In this document: positions 1 to 8,730 of the stretch, piece by piece | Position numbering within the stretch: the first letter of the stretch is position 1 | Layout: each line of letters opens with the position of its first letter | Origin: an uncultured Bacteroides sp. | GTDB lineage: Bacteria > Bacteroidota > Bacteroidia > Bacteroidales > Bacteroidaceae | Length of the DNA stretch: 46,168 nt | Reading direction: 5' to 3' | NCBI GenBank assembly: GCA_905201685.1 | Contig: CAJKOW010000011.1 | Span: forward strand, 1 to 46,168 | Translations under genes and position numbers: made by a program | Notes under the pieces: model-generated | Told to the model about the DNA's origin: nothing | The model's input: the letters and a program-made list of their open reading frames with translations, nothing else | The model's database searches: none

Positions 1-726
1 TGCAACCGGGTGTTGGAAACGAGTCGGGTTGGTAGAGTTACCCGTGATAGATACATCTACGCCTTCCTTCCACATGATGGCTACACCTTCGCGAACATCG
101 TCGGCGCCGTAGCATTTTACTTTGGCGCGAGGACCGTCGCTATAAGCGATTTCCTTTACAACTTTCAGTTCGCCAGTGTAGTAGTCGAACTGAGTCTGAA
201 CGTAAGTAAAGCCATTGATACGAGAGATGATCATGGCAGCGTCTTTACCCAGACCGTTCAGGATACAACGCAGAGGCTCTTTACGAACCTTGTCGGCCTT
301 AGCGGCAATCTTGATGGCACCTTCGGCAGCAGCGAATGACTCGTGACCGGCCAGGAAGGCAAAGCATTTTGTCTCTTCGCTCAGCAGACGAGCAGCCAGG
401 TTACCGTGACCCAGACCTACCTTACGGTCGTCGGCTACAGAACCGGGGATGCAGAATGACTGCAGACCTACTCCGATAGCTTCGGCAGCTTCAACTGCAT
501 TCTTAACGCCTCTCTTCAGTGCGATGGCGCAACCTACTACGTAAGCCCATTTTGCATTTTCGAAGCAGATAGGCTGAGTTTCTTCACAAGTCTTATAAGG
601 ATCGAGGCCGTAAGATTCGCAGATTTGGTTAGCTTCTTCGATATCCTTGATGCCGTTTTCGTTCAAAGCAGCAAGAATTTGCTTGATACGACGGTCTTGG
701 CTTTCAAATTTCACTTCTCTAATCAT
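1..726 (-). CDS. GGGtGRT family protein (3' end cut by window edge)
   Basis: Start ATG is at 726-724, preceded on the minus strand by a purine-rich GGAGGAAGGAAAT ribosome binding site. The frame is open for 242 codons and runs off the left edge. The translation starts MIREVKFESQDRRIKQILA and reaches GNSTNPTRFQHPVA, which I recognise as the N-terminal two thirds of the GGGtGRT family. The signature motif that names the family would lie just past the edge. The family's biochemical role is not established. The gene starts 13 bp after the stop of an IscU/NifU-like scaffold gene on the same strand, so the two are almost certainly cotranscribed. That partnership suggests a role connected to Fe-S clusters, which is inference. 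Several Cys residues are visible in the first 100 residues. Confidence 0.8.
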   Translation of the reverse strand, partial: MIREVKFESQDRRIKQILAALNENGIKDIEEANQICESYGLDPYKTCEETQPICFENAKWAYVVGCAIALKRGVKNAVEAAEAIGVGLQSFCIPGSVADDRKVGLGHGNLAARLLSEETKCFAFLAGHESFAAAEGAIKIAAKADKVRKEPLRCILNGLGKDAAMIISRINGFTYVQTQFDYYTGELKVVKEIAYSDGPRAKVKCYGADDVREGVAIMWKEGVDVSITGNSTNPTRFQHPVA

Positions 727-739
727 ATTTCCTTCCTCC

Positions 740-1441
740 TTATTCTTTACGTGGGTCAATGTATTTAACTGCACCGGCCTCTTTGCTGAAGCGTCCGTAA
801 GTACCGGTTACTTTCTTCAGAGCTTCGTTGGCGTCTGTGCCTTTCTTGATTTCTTCCATGAATTTGCCCAGATGAACGAATTCGTATCCGCAAACCTGGT
901 CGTCTTTGTCAAGGGCAAGTGTCTTGATATAGCCTTCGGCCATTTCCAAGTAACGGGTACCTTTGGCCAAAGTACCATAAAGAGTACCTACCTGGCTACG
1001 CAAACCTTTACCGAGGTCTTCCAAGCCGGCACCGATCATCAAACCGCCTTCTGAGAAAGCAGACTGTGTACGTCCGTACACGATTTGCAGGAAGAGTTCG
1101 CGCATGGCGGTATTGATAGCATCGCAAACGAGGTCGGTATTCAGGGCTTCGAGGATAGTCTTGCCCGGAAGAATTTCAGATGCCATGGCGGCAGAGTGAG
1201 TCATACCGGAGCAGCCGATAGTCTCGACCAGAGCTTCCTGGATAATGCCTTCCTTTACGTTGAGGGTTAATTTACAAGCACCTTGCTGAGGGGCACACCA
1301 GCCGATACCGTGTGTCAAACCAGAGATGTCAACAATTTCTTTAGCTTTTACCCATTTACCTTCTTCGGGAATAGGAGCCGGTCCGTGGTTAGGACCCTTC
1401 TTTACAACACACATGTGTTCCACTTCGTGTGAATAAGTCAT
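740..1441 (-). CDS. Iron-sulfur cluster assembly scaffold-like protein (NifU/IscU N-domain type)
   Basis: 233 aa. The frame is open further upstream, but the start MTYSHEVEH at 1441 is preferred: it has a purine-rich leader and lies downstream of a good promoter at 1504-1535. The central region resembles the NifU/IscU N-terminal fold. It has Cys at about 49 and 56 (WCAPQQGACKL), Cys77 in IGCSGMTHSAA and Cys106. In NifU/IscU, three Cys hold a transient Fe-S cluster. The protein is longer than IscU (about 130 aa) and has extra N- and C-terminal parts. It leads a two-gene operon with the GGGtGRT gene. The scaffold function is inferred by similarity; the partner it would deliver clusters to is unknown. 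Stop at 740. Confidence 0.8.
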   Translation of the reverse strand: MTYSHEVEHMCVVKKGPNHGPAPIPEEGKWVKAKEIVDISGLTHGIGWCAPQQGACKLTLNVKEGIIQEALVETIGCSGMTHSAAMASEILPGKTILEALNTDLVCDAINTAMRELFLQIVYGRTQSAFSEGGLMIGAGLEDLGKGLRSQVGTLYGTLAKGTRYLEMAEGYIKTLALDKDDQVCGYEFVHLGKFMEEIKKGTDANEALKKVTGTYGRFSKEAGAVKYIDPRKE

Positions 1442-1795
1442 AATTAGCTCTTTTAGATTAGTTATATAATAAAAAAGTAAATCCACTTTTTCGGAATCGG
1501 TCACAAAGTTAGTGCTTTTCCACGTTTCTGGCAAACCTGTGATTTGACTTTTTTATTAAAAATAGGTAACGGGCTGCTGATTTTAGGTCGAATGCTATGT
1601 CGAGATGGCAGTTGCCGGGCTTTTATAAAATATTTGTTTGGATTGTTTCTTTTTTATCGGAGAAGTTTCGATATTTGTCTTTTAAAGCTTCTGTAAGTTG
1701 CATGTAATCAGAATTTGTTTGCATGTTGGCTTTGGTGTCTGTTGTGCGATTGCGTAATAGAAAATTTATTGATTTGACATAATATAAATATAGGA
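1442..1795. other. Divergent intergenic region (about 350 bp)
   Basis: This region separates the minus-strand scaffold operon from the plus-strand DMP19 gene. It holds the promoter at 1504-1535. I see no convincing TAnnTTTG box for the plus-strand gene, no RNA gene and no repeat. The short open frames on the minus strand here lack family features and look like chance. Confidence 0.5.
1504..1535 (-). promoter_or_regulatory. Bacteroides-type promoter for the Fe-S scaffold operon
   Basis: Read on the minus strand, a -7 box TAACTTTG (1511-1504) fits TAnnTTTG. A -33 TTG (1534-1532) lies 20 bp upstream, matching the known Bacteroides consensus. The predicted leader before the ATG at 1441 is about 55 nt. 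Confidence 0.65.
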
Positions 1796-2299
1796 ATGGA
1801 AAGAATCGAAGTGACCGATGCAGCTCTGCGTCAGGCTGCGGCCGAGGGGATGGACGCATTTATCCAGGTCTTTACTGATGCCTATCGCAAGGCGATTGGC
1901 GATGAACTTACGGCCGAAACGATGCCGTTGCTGACAGGCGAGCAGCATACGCTGTTGGCGTATCAGATTTTTCGCGACGAGCTGATGGACGGAGGTTTCT
2001 GTCAATTGATACAGAATGGTTATGGTGGATATATTTTCGTGAATCCTTTTGCCAAAGCAATGCGTCTTTGGGGATTGGGCGATTTAAGTAAGATTGTATA
2101 TGCTGCCAAGAAAATTTATGATGCCCATCGCGAAGACTTGGAACGTGAGCGTACGGACGATGAATTTATGGCCATGTATGAAGATTATGAGGCTTTCGAC
2201 GATTTGGAAGATGAGTTTGTGGAGCGGGAAGAGGAATTTACCGCTCAAGTAGCTGCTTATGTCGATGAGCATTTGGAGGAGTTTGCCAAGATTGTATAG
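1796..2299 (+). CDS. DMP19 family (DUF4375-type) protein
   Basis: 167 aa, starting MERIEVTDAAL. The core stretch DELMDGGFCQLIQNGYGGYI matches the conserved DMP19/DUF4375 motif region. The C-terminal third (about 110-160) is strongly acidic (EDYEAFDDLEDEFVEREEE). The family is named after the Neisseria DNA-mimic protein DMP19; whether this protein mimics DNA is not known. It stands alone, between a divergent Fe-S operon and a downstream lipoprotein gene 200 bp away. No signal peptide, so probably cytoplasmic. Confidence 0.75.
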   Translation: MERIEVTDAALRQAAAEGMDAFIQVFTDAYRKAIGDELTAETMPLLTGEQHTLLAYQIFRDELMDGGFCQLIQNGYGGYIFVNPFAKAMRLWGLGDLSKIVYAAKKIYDAHREDLERERTDDEFMAMYEDYEAFDDLEDEFVEREEEFTAQVAAYVDEHLEEFAKIV

Positions 2300-2469
2300 G
2301 AGTGGCCGTCTGCTTTTGCTATATGGGAAAATAGAGCCGGAAACGACGTTCGAATGCTGAATATTTGTTAATATGGAGATGATTTGTGCAGTATTCTGCT
2401 TAATTTTTCATTTAACCTTAAAAACAATGAAAAAATGAAGAGAGTCGTTCGTAACTTCATTCTTTTATC

Positions 2470-2477
2470 TAATTTTG
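2470..2477 (+). promoter_or_regulatory. -7 promoter box for the NigD-like lipoprotein gene
   Basis: TAATTTTG fits TAnnTTTG. The -33 region about 19 bp upstream is only GTTCG (2447-2451), a weak match. The leader to the ATG at 2503 would be about 20 nt. Confidence 0.5.
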
Positions 2478-2502
2478 CAAACCAAATTATTTTTAAATTG
2501 AA

Positions 2503-3315
2503 ATGAAACAACTAAAATTTTTTGCGGTAGCCCTTACGATGTTGATGGGCATCTCGTTGACTTCTTGTTTTAATGATGATGACAATACGTTGCAGACAGG
2601 CATCTACATGGCTAAAGTCCAGTCTTCGTATTTAGGGTTAGGTTATACGTTTAAGACCGGAGATGGTCTGACGATAACCCCTACTACAAGTTCTATCTCT
2701 TCTTTGGAAGCAAACGGCTTGAAATTGTCAAGCATGGTAGGACATCTTGTTCAGCTTTGGTTCACGTATGATACCGCAGTGCAGCAGATTACATCGGAGA
2801 CAAAGGAAGTGAATGATGTTGATGTGTATGGCATCGTTGATTTGGATAATCCGCTTGAGGTTGTTTACGAAGAAGGGGCAAGCAACGATTCGATTGAAAA
2901 TGCACCTATTATTTCGTTAGGAGATGTATCTAATATGTATAAGCCGGCCATGTACGATGAAACCACTTTGCTGCTTCCTGTTAATTATTACATTAATTCC
3001 AAATATCATAATTTTACGTTGGTGAATTATCCGGAAAAAAATACCGGATCGACAATGAGACTGTATTTGCGTCATAACACGAACGGTGATGTTGTAAATA
3101 CTGGCAATTATGAAGCTTATAACATAGTAAATTCAGGTGGCATCATTAGTTTGTATTATCATGCCTATGATTTGACTACAGCTTTGCAAGCATTTGGAAG
3201 CACCAGACCGGCTGCAATTGAAATTGTTTATAAGCAGAATTCAAATTCTGTAAAACTGGATGATACCGGTACAACAGAAAAGAGTTACGCATTATCTTTA
3301 ATGGAAAACAATTGA
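2503..3315 (+). CDS. Surface-type lipoprotein, NigD-like
   Basis: 270 aa. It has a signal-peptidase II peptide ending in a lipobox (SLTSC, Cys22). The Cys is followed by FNDDDN, an acidic stretch of the kind that serves as lipoprotein export signal in Bacteroidetes, so the protein is probably exposed on the cell surface. The layout that follows (short beta-rich N-terminal domain with GYTFKTGDGLTITP, then a longer beta-rich domain) resembles the NigD-like family common in Bacteroides. The function of that family is poorly known. The stop codon overlaps the TTG start of the next gene, so the two are probably translated from one message. Confidence 0.65.
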   Translation: MKQLKFFAVALTMLMGISLTSCFNDDDNTLQTGIYMAKVQSSYLGLGYTFKTGDGLTITPTTSSISSLEANGLKLSSMVGHLVQLWFTYDTAVQQITSETKEVNDVDVYGIVDLDNPLEVVYEEGASNDSIENAPIISLGDVSNMYKPAMYDETTLLLPVNYYINSKYHNFTLVNYPEKNTGSTMRLYLRHNTNGDVVNTGNYEAYNIVNSGGIISLYYHAYDLTTALQAFGSTRPAAIEIVYKQNSNSVKLDDTGTTEKSYALSLMENN

Positions 3316-3887
3316 ATTACAAAAGTTTATTTCATACCGCACTTTTACTGATTTCCTCTCCGGCTCGTGCCTGGGAGGAAATTCGTTTGGAAGAGGATAG
3401 GCGAAAGGTGTTTACTGCCTTTGTCTATCCTATGATTGGTTTATGCGGTCTTTCCGTCTTCATAGGCTCGTTGCTGTTGAAGGGATGGGGAGGTCCCGAA
3501 AGTTTTCAATATGCCATGACGCAATGCTGTGCGGTGGCAGTGTCGTTGTTTGGCGGTTATTTTCTGGCTGCTTACCTCATCAATGCCTTGCGTGTCCATA
3601 TGTTGATGCAGGAGGACGACATTAACCTGACACGTCAGTTTGCCGGTTATGCCATGGTGGTGCCTTTTGTGCTTCAGATCATCATCGGTGTGTTACCCGA
3701 TTTCAACATCATTGCCATGTTACTGCAATTCTACATCGCGTACGTGGTGTGGGAAGGTAGCCGAAGTCTGATGGAAGTGGAAGAGAAAGATCGGTTGCGC
3801 TTTACGATAGTAGCATCCATCTTGCTTATTCTTTGTCCGGCGGTCATTCAGATGCTGTTTAACAAACTGACGGTGCTGTTGAACTGA
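3312..3887 (+). CDS. Yip1 family membrane protein
   Basis: 191 aa with about five hydrophobic segments (residues about 35-58, 70-90, 110-130, 135-147 and 163-183). The N-terminal motif SSPARAWEEI is typical of bacterial Yip1-domain proteins. The start must be TTG at 3312, which overlaps the TGA stop of the preceding lipoprotein gene. The next in-frame ATG (about residue 41) would remove the conserved N-terminal motif. The function of bacterial Yip1 proteins is unknown. smpB follows after 34 nt. Confidence 0.75.
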   Translation: MNYKSLFHTALLLISSPARAWEEIRLEEDRRKVFTAFVYPMIGLCGLSVFIGSLLLKGWGGPESFQYAMTQCCAVAVSLFGGYFLAAYLINALRVHMLMQEDDINLTRQFAGYAMVVPFVLQIIIGVLPDFNIIAMLLQFYIAYVVWEGSRSLMEVEEKDRLRFTIVASILLILCPAVIQMLFNKLTVLLN

Positions 3888-3921
3888 TCGTTTTTTATTC
3901 GTTCTGATCTATTGTAGAAAA

Positions 3922-4374
3922 ATGAAACAAGCTCCTATCAATATCAAAAACAAGCGTGCCACGTTCGATTACGAACTGATAGATACCTATACGGCAGGTA
4001 TCGTGCTGACTGGTACTGAAATCAAGTCGATCCGGATGGGAAAGGCCAGTCTGGTGGATACTTTCTGTTACTTCTCCAACGGCGAACTGTGGGTAAAGAA
4101 CATGCATATAGCCGAATATTTCTACGGCTCGTACAACAATCATTCGGCACGTAGGGAGCGGAAATTGTTGCTCAACCGTAAGGAACTGGACAAATTGCAG
4201 CGAGGTTCGAAGGATCCCGGCTTTACCATCGTTCCCGTACGAATGTTCATTAATGAGAAAGGATTGGCTAAGGTTGTGGTAGCATTGGCTAAAGGTAAGA
4301 AGCAATACGACAAGCGTGAGTCGCTCCGCGAAAAGGATGACAAACGTGACATGGCGCGAATGTTTAAACGATAA
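3922..4374 (+). CDS. smpB: SsrA-binding protein SmpB
   Basis: 150 aa, full length for the family. SmpB binds tmRNA and brings it to stalled ribosomes for trans-translation. The N-terminal motif GIVLTGTEIKSIRMGKASL and the basic C-terminal tail (KGKKQYDKRESLREKDD, ending MARMFKR), which becomes helical in the ribosome, are both present. It starts with ATG 34 nt after the Yip1 gene and may be cotranscribed with it. No tmRNA gene (ssrA) was recognised in the window. Confidence 0.95.
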   Translation: MKQAPINIKNKRATFDYELIDTYTAGIVLTGTEIKSIRMGKASLVDTFCYFSNGELWVKNMHIAEYFYGSYNNHSARRERKLLLNRKELDKLQRGSKDPGFTIVPVRMFINEKGLAKVVVALAKGKKQYDKRESLREKDDKRDMARMFKR

Positions 4375-4378
4375 GTTC

Positions 4379-4477
4379 AGTTGACGAGTGAAAAGCCTAC
4401 AAGCTATAAGGTCTCGTGGTCTCGTTAACTTGTCAAGTCGTCAACTCAAAAACTCAAAAACTTAAAAACTCAAGAAC
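4379..4477. repeat. Intergenic palindromic repeat (copy 1, before metH)
   Basis: AGTTGACGA (4379-4387) pairs with TCGTCAACT (4438-4446). A run of AACTCAAAA/AACTTAAAA/AACTCAAGAAC words continues up to the metH start. The same words recur before pepT and hydG. Confidence 0.6.
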
Positions 4478-4478
4478 C

Positions 4479-7241
4479 ATGACTTTGCAAGAGCTGGTGA
4501 ACAGACGCATCCTGATTCTGGACGGCGCCATGGGCACCATGATACAACAATACAACTTAACAGAAGACGATTTTAGGGGAGAACGTTTTGCCGACCTTCC
4601 CGGACTGATGAAAGGCAACAACGACTTGTTGTGTCTGACACGTCCCGATGTGATTCAGGATATTCACCGCAAATACCTGGCAGCCGGTGCCGATATTATC
4701 GAAACCAATACCTTCAATTCTACCCGCATCAGCATGGCCGATTATCACACGCAGCATCTGGTTGACGAAATCAATCGCGCAGCGGTGAAACTGGCGCGTG
4801 CACTGTCTGACGAATTTACAGCGCTGACACCCGAAAAGCCCCGTTTCGTAGCAGGATCGGTAGGTCCTACCAACAAGACTTGCTCAATGAGTCCAGATGT
4901 GAACAATCCGGCTTTTCGTTCGCTGACGTTTGACGAATTGGCCGCAGCATATACGGAGCAAATGACAGCTTTGTTGGAGAGTGGCGTGGACGCTCTGCTG
5001 ATTGAGACCATTTTCGATACACTGAATGCGAAAGCTGCCCTTTTTGCAGCCCGACAGTCGATGGAGGCAACAGGTATTTCTGTGCCATTGATGCTTTCCG
5101 TCACTGTATCCGATACGGGGGGGCGTACCCTGTCCGGTCAAACGTTGGATGCCTTTCTCGCTTCGGTACAACATGCTGATATATTTTCGGTAGGCCTGAA
5201 TTGCTCGTTTGGAGCACGTCAGCTGAAACCTTTTCTGGAGCAGCTTGCCGCACGCGCACCTTATTATATTAGTGCTTATCCCAATGCTGGGCTGCCAAAT
5301 AGTTTGGGCAAGTACGACCAGTCGCCCGATGACATGGCTGGTGAGATTCAGGAATACATTGACGAAGGACTAGTGAATATCGTAGGTGGTTGCTGTGGTA
5401 CGACCGATGCTTACATTGCTCGTTTTGCCGGATTGGTATCCGGTGCGCGCCCTCATGTGCCGGCTCAGCGTCCGCAGCATTTGTGGCTTTCGGGGTTAGA
5501 ACTGCTCGAAGTGAAGCCCGAGAATAATTTCGTCAATGTAGGCGAGCGTTGCAACGTAGCAGGTTCGCGCAAGTTCCTTCGACTGATCAATGAAAAGAAG
5601 TACGAGGAAGCTCTCAGCATAGCCCGTCGTCAGGTAGAAGACGGTGCACAGGTGATCGACATTAACATGGACGACGGCCTTCTTGATGCCGAACATGAAA
5701 TGACGGTCTTTTTGAATCTGATAGCTTCCGAACCCGATATTGCCCGTGTGCCGGTAATGATCGACTCATCGAAGTGGGATGTGATTCTGGCCGGACTGAA
5801 ATGTCTGCAAGGAAAATCGATCGTCAACTCTATTTCCTTGAAAGAGGGGGAGGAAAAGTTTCTGGAACATGCCCGTACCATCCGTCGTTATGGAGCGGCT
5901 GTGGTGGTGATGGCATTTGACGAACAGGGACAGGCTGATACATTTGAACGGAAAATAGCCGTGTGCGATAGGGCATACCGTTTGCTGGTCGATAAGGCAG
6001 GTTTTGATCCGCACGACATCATTTTTGATCCTAATGTGCTGGCAGTGGCTACAGGAATGGAGGAACACAACAACTATGCTGTTGACTTTATCCGGGCAGC
6101 AGGATGGATCCGCAAGAACCTGCCCGGCGCACACGTCAGTGGTGGAGTCAGCAATCTTTCTTTCTCGTTTAGGGGAAACAATTATATCCGCGAGGCGATG
6201 CATGCCGTGTTCCTGTATCATGCCATTCGTGAGGGAATGGACATGGGAATTGTTAATCCGGCTACTTCTGTACTCTATACCGACATACCGGCCGATATAC
6301 TGGAGCGTATCGAAGACGTTGTATTGAACCGTCGCCCTGACGCTGCCGAGCGGCTGATTGAGACAGCCGAGCGTTTGAAGGCTGAGGCTGATGCAGCCAG
6401 GAATGCCGGTGTTGCGGGGCAGTCGATCACGCATTCGCAACAGTCCTGGCGCGAAGGAACCACGGTAGAAGAGCGCTTGAAGTATGCTTTGACCAAAGGA
6501 ATAGGGGATTATTTGGAAGAGGACTTGGCAGAAGCCTTGCAGAAATATCCTAAAGCCGTGGACATTATCGAAGGTCCGCTGATGGCAGGCATGAATCATG
6601 TCGGCGATCTGTTTGGAGCCGGCAAGATGTTTTTACCCCAGGTAGTGAAGACAGCCCGTACCATGAAGAAGGCAGTTGCCATACTGCAACCTGTCATCGA
6701 GTCGGAAAAGCAGGAAGGAACAGGTTCGGCAGGAAAGGTCTTGCTTGCCACAGTGAAGGGGGATGTGCACGACATCGGGAAGAATATCGTTTCGGTAGTC
6801 ATGGCTTGCAACGGTTACGAGATTGTGGACTTGGGAGTGATGGTACCTGCCGAAATCATTGTTCAGCGTGCCGTGGAAGAGAAAGTTGATATGATTGGTT
6901 TGAGTGGGCTTATTACGCCTTCTTTGGAAGAAATGGCTCATGTGGCTGCCGAACTGGAGAAGGCCGGCCTTGATATTCCACTGATGATTGGTGGTGCTAC
7001 TACTTCGCAGCTGCATACGGCTTTGAAGATAGCGCCGGTCTATCATGCTCCGGTTGTCTATCTGAAGGATGCTTCACAGAATGCTACTGTGGCTGCCCGT
7101 CTGATGAATGCGGAAGCCCGTCGTGAATTGAAGGAAGAGTTGGATGAGACTTACCGTCGGTTGCGCGAGAAGAATGGGGAACGGCAGGTGAAAACCGTTT
7201 CACTGGAAGAGGCACGTGCCAACAGACTGAAACTGTTTTAA
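4479..7241 (+). CDS. metH: Cobalamin-dependent methionine synthase lacking the reactivation domain
   Basis: 920 aa from ATG 4479 (MTLQELVNRRILILDGAMG). The frame is open upstream, but that part is repeat sequence. Domains in order: homocysteine-binding barrel (about 1-320; GAMGTM near 13, zinc Cys near 241 in GLNCSFG and the Cys pair near 306 in GGCCGTTDA), methyltetrahydrofolate-binding barrel (about 345-610; NVGERCNVAGSRKF), cap helices (about 650-740) and B12-binding Rossmann domain (about 745-875) with DVHDIG, whose His (about 764) ligates cobalt. E. coli MetH has about 1227 residues; the C-terminal AdoMet-binding reactivation domain is absent here. The protein transfers a methyl group from methyl-THF to homocysteine. 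How oxidised cobalamin is rescued is unclear from this window. Confidence 0.95.
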   Translation: MTLQELVNRRILILDGAMGTMIQQYNLTEDDFRGERFADLPGLMKGNNDLLCLTRPDVIQDIHRKYLAAGADIIETNTFNSTRISMADYHTQHLVDEINRAAVKLARALSDEFTALTPEKPRFVAGSVGPTNKTCSMSPDVNNPAFRSLTFDELAAAYTEQMTALLESGVDALLIETIFDTLNAKAALFAARQSMEATGISVPLMLSVTVSDTGGRTLSGQTLDAFLASVQHADIFSVGLNCSFGARQLKPFLEQLAARAPYYISAYPNAGLPNSLGKYDQSPDDMAGEIQEYIDEGLVNIVGGCCGTTDAYIARFAGLVSGARPHVPAQRPQHLWLSGLELLEVKPENNFVNVGERCNVAGSRKFLRLINEKKYEEALSIARRQVEDGAQVIDINMDDGLLDAEHEMTVFLNLIASEPDIARVPVMIDSSKWDVILAGLKCLQGKSIVNSISLKEGEEKFLEHARTIRRYGAAVVVMAFDEQGQADTFERKIAVCDRAYRLLVDKAGFDPHDIIFDPNVLAVATGMEEHNNYAVDFIRAAGWIRKNLPGAHVSGGVSNLSFSFRGNNYIREAMHAVFLYHAIREGMDMGIVNPATSVLYTDIPADILERIEDVVLNRRPDAAERLIETAERLKAEADAARNAGVAGQSITHSQQSWREGTTVEERLKYALTKGIGDYLEEDLAEALQKYPKAVDIIEGPLMAGMNHVGDLFGAGKMFLPQVVKTARTMKKAVAILQPVIESEKQEGTGSAGKVLLATVKGDVHDIGKNIVSVVMACNGYEIVDLGVMVPAEIIVQRAVEEKVDMIGLSGLITPSLEEMAHVAAELEKAGLDIPLMIGGATTSQLHTALKIAPVYHAPVVYLKDASQNATVAARLMNAEARRELKEELDETYRRLREKNGERQVKTVSLEEARANRLKLF

Positions 7242-7323
7242 GCCTTTCCTTCGATAAAAGATGAATAGTAAGTATTCTTGTATGACTTTTACTGCTTTTT
7301 TCTAACTCTTTTTGAGGGAATGC

Positions 7324-8724
7324 TTACTTTATTTTCTTTTTGTACTGTTCGTATCGGGAGGTTACTTCGCGGACGAAGTTGTAAGTCTCGATGCCCCGGA
7401 AGTAGCCATTCTTGCAGACAGGGTCGGTGAAATATTCTTCGTTGCTTTTCAGTAGAATGTATTCTTCTACGTTGTCTTGCCAGACATACTTGTTTTTTCC
7501 ATATTTTTCGGCCAGTGCCATGGCATCGAGTACGTGTCCGATTCCTGAGTTGTAAGAAGCGAGTACGAATTGTGTCCGTTCTTCCTTAGGAACGTCGGCA
7601 AAGCTTTGAGCAGTGGCTGCAATATACTTCACGGCAGCTTTGATACTTTCTTCCGGGTTCTGCTCTTTGCCTGGAGGTACCCCCATGGCGCGTGCGGTGG
7701 CCGGCATCAGTTGCATCAAACCTTTGGCACCTGCCCACGATACGGCGGTGGTGTCGAAGTTTGACTCCGTATAGGCTAAGGAAGCCAACAGTCGCCAGTC
7801 CCAGTCTATCTCAGGGGCATATTTTTTGAACAGTTGGTCGTAATGTGATATTTTGCCTTCACGCAATGACAGAATCGGTGAATGAGGTATGGATTTGCTG
7901 ATTTCGAAATAGCGTTTCATGCTGACGGTGTAGGCGGGCGAGGTCATGTTCTCTTTGTGCCACTGGTTGGCAGCGGCAGCCAATTGAACAGAATTTTTGC
8001 GTACGGCCCACGACGATCGTTGGTCGAAACTGACGGATAGCTGGATGTTCAGGTTGGGGTAGTAGGTTTTGTTCAGTCGTGCTACATCGTTGTCGGCAAT
8101 GGTGAAGGGTATTTTGCCTTGAGCAACTTGGGTAATCAGGTCTTCCATTGTGATGCTGTCGTTGGTCACTTTATGGATAAGTATTCCTCCACCCAGTTCC
8201 TTGTCGAGATTGACCAGTCGGTCGTAATGTTTTCCGGGTTTGACATATATATCTTTGCCTATCAGTTCGGTAACATCTTTCAGCGGATGTTCATTACCGT
8301 TGGTTCGTTGTACGACGACTTGATGAGTGATGATTTCCTCTCCACAGTAGGTTACGCTGTCTTTCCATTCTTTCGTGATAGGCAGGTTGTAAGCAATGAG
8401 GTCGCCTTCTCCGGCAAGCAGCTTTCTGATCAGGTCATGAGTGTTTCGGGCTACTTTTATTTTCAGTTTGACCCCCAGACTTTTTGCAAACTGTTCGCTA
8501 AGTTCGTACTGAAATCCCATGTCCTGTCCGCGGTAGTTGAAGTAGGAAGTGGAACTGTATAAGGTCAGTACCACCAGTTCTCCGCTGTCTTTTATTTGTT
8601 GCAGATCATTTTTATCTGTGTTGTCTGATGAAGTACGGTTCCCTCTGCAACTCCACAGCAGGGTAAGCAGCAGAAAAAACAGGCAGATGCCGACGGGCCA
8701 CGGTGTGTGTTTCGGTATCGTCAT
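7324..8724 (-). CDS. mltF: MltF-like membrane-bound lytic transglycosylase, lipoprotein
   Basis: 466 aa. An N-terminal lipobox (LLWSC, Cys about 26) implies membrane anchoring. Residues about 45-265 form a family-3 solute-binding-like domain (GELVVLTLYSSTSYFNYRG onwards). Residues about 300-430 are a transglycosylase SLT domain, with catalytic Glu320 in YTESNFD, followed by GAKGLMQLMPATA and ASYNSGIGHV. This two-domain order is that of MltF, which cleaves peptidoglycan between MurNAc and GlcNAc. The gene starts 6 bp after the udk stop, so it forms an operon with it. It converges on metH. Confidence 0.9.
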   Translation of the reverse strand: MTIPKHTPWPVGICLFFLLLTLLWSCRGNRTSSDNTDKNDLQQIKDSGELVVLTLYSSTSYFNYRGQDMGFQYELSEQFAKSLGVKLKIKVARNTHDLIRKLLAGEGDLIAYNLPITKEWKDSVTYCGEEIITHQVVVQRTNGNEHPLKDVTELIGKDIYVKPGKHYDRLVNLDKELGGGILIHKVTNDSITMEDLITQVAQGKIPFTIADNDVARLNKTYYPNLNIQLSVSFDQRSSWAVRKNSVQLAAAANQWHKENMTSPAYTVSMKRYFEISKSIPHSPILSLREGKISHYDQLFKKYAPEIDWDWRLLASLAYTESNFDTTAVSWAGAKGLMQLMPATARAMGVPPGKEQNPEESIKAAVKYIAATAQSFADVPKEERTQFVLASYNSGIGHVLDAMALAEKYGKNKYVWQDNVEEYILLKSNEEYFTDPVCKNGYFRGIETYNFVREVTSRYEQYKKKIK

Positions 8725-8730
8725 GAGGGG

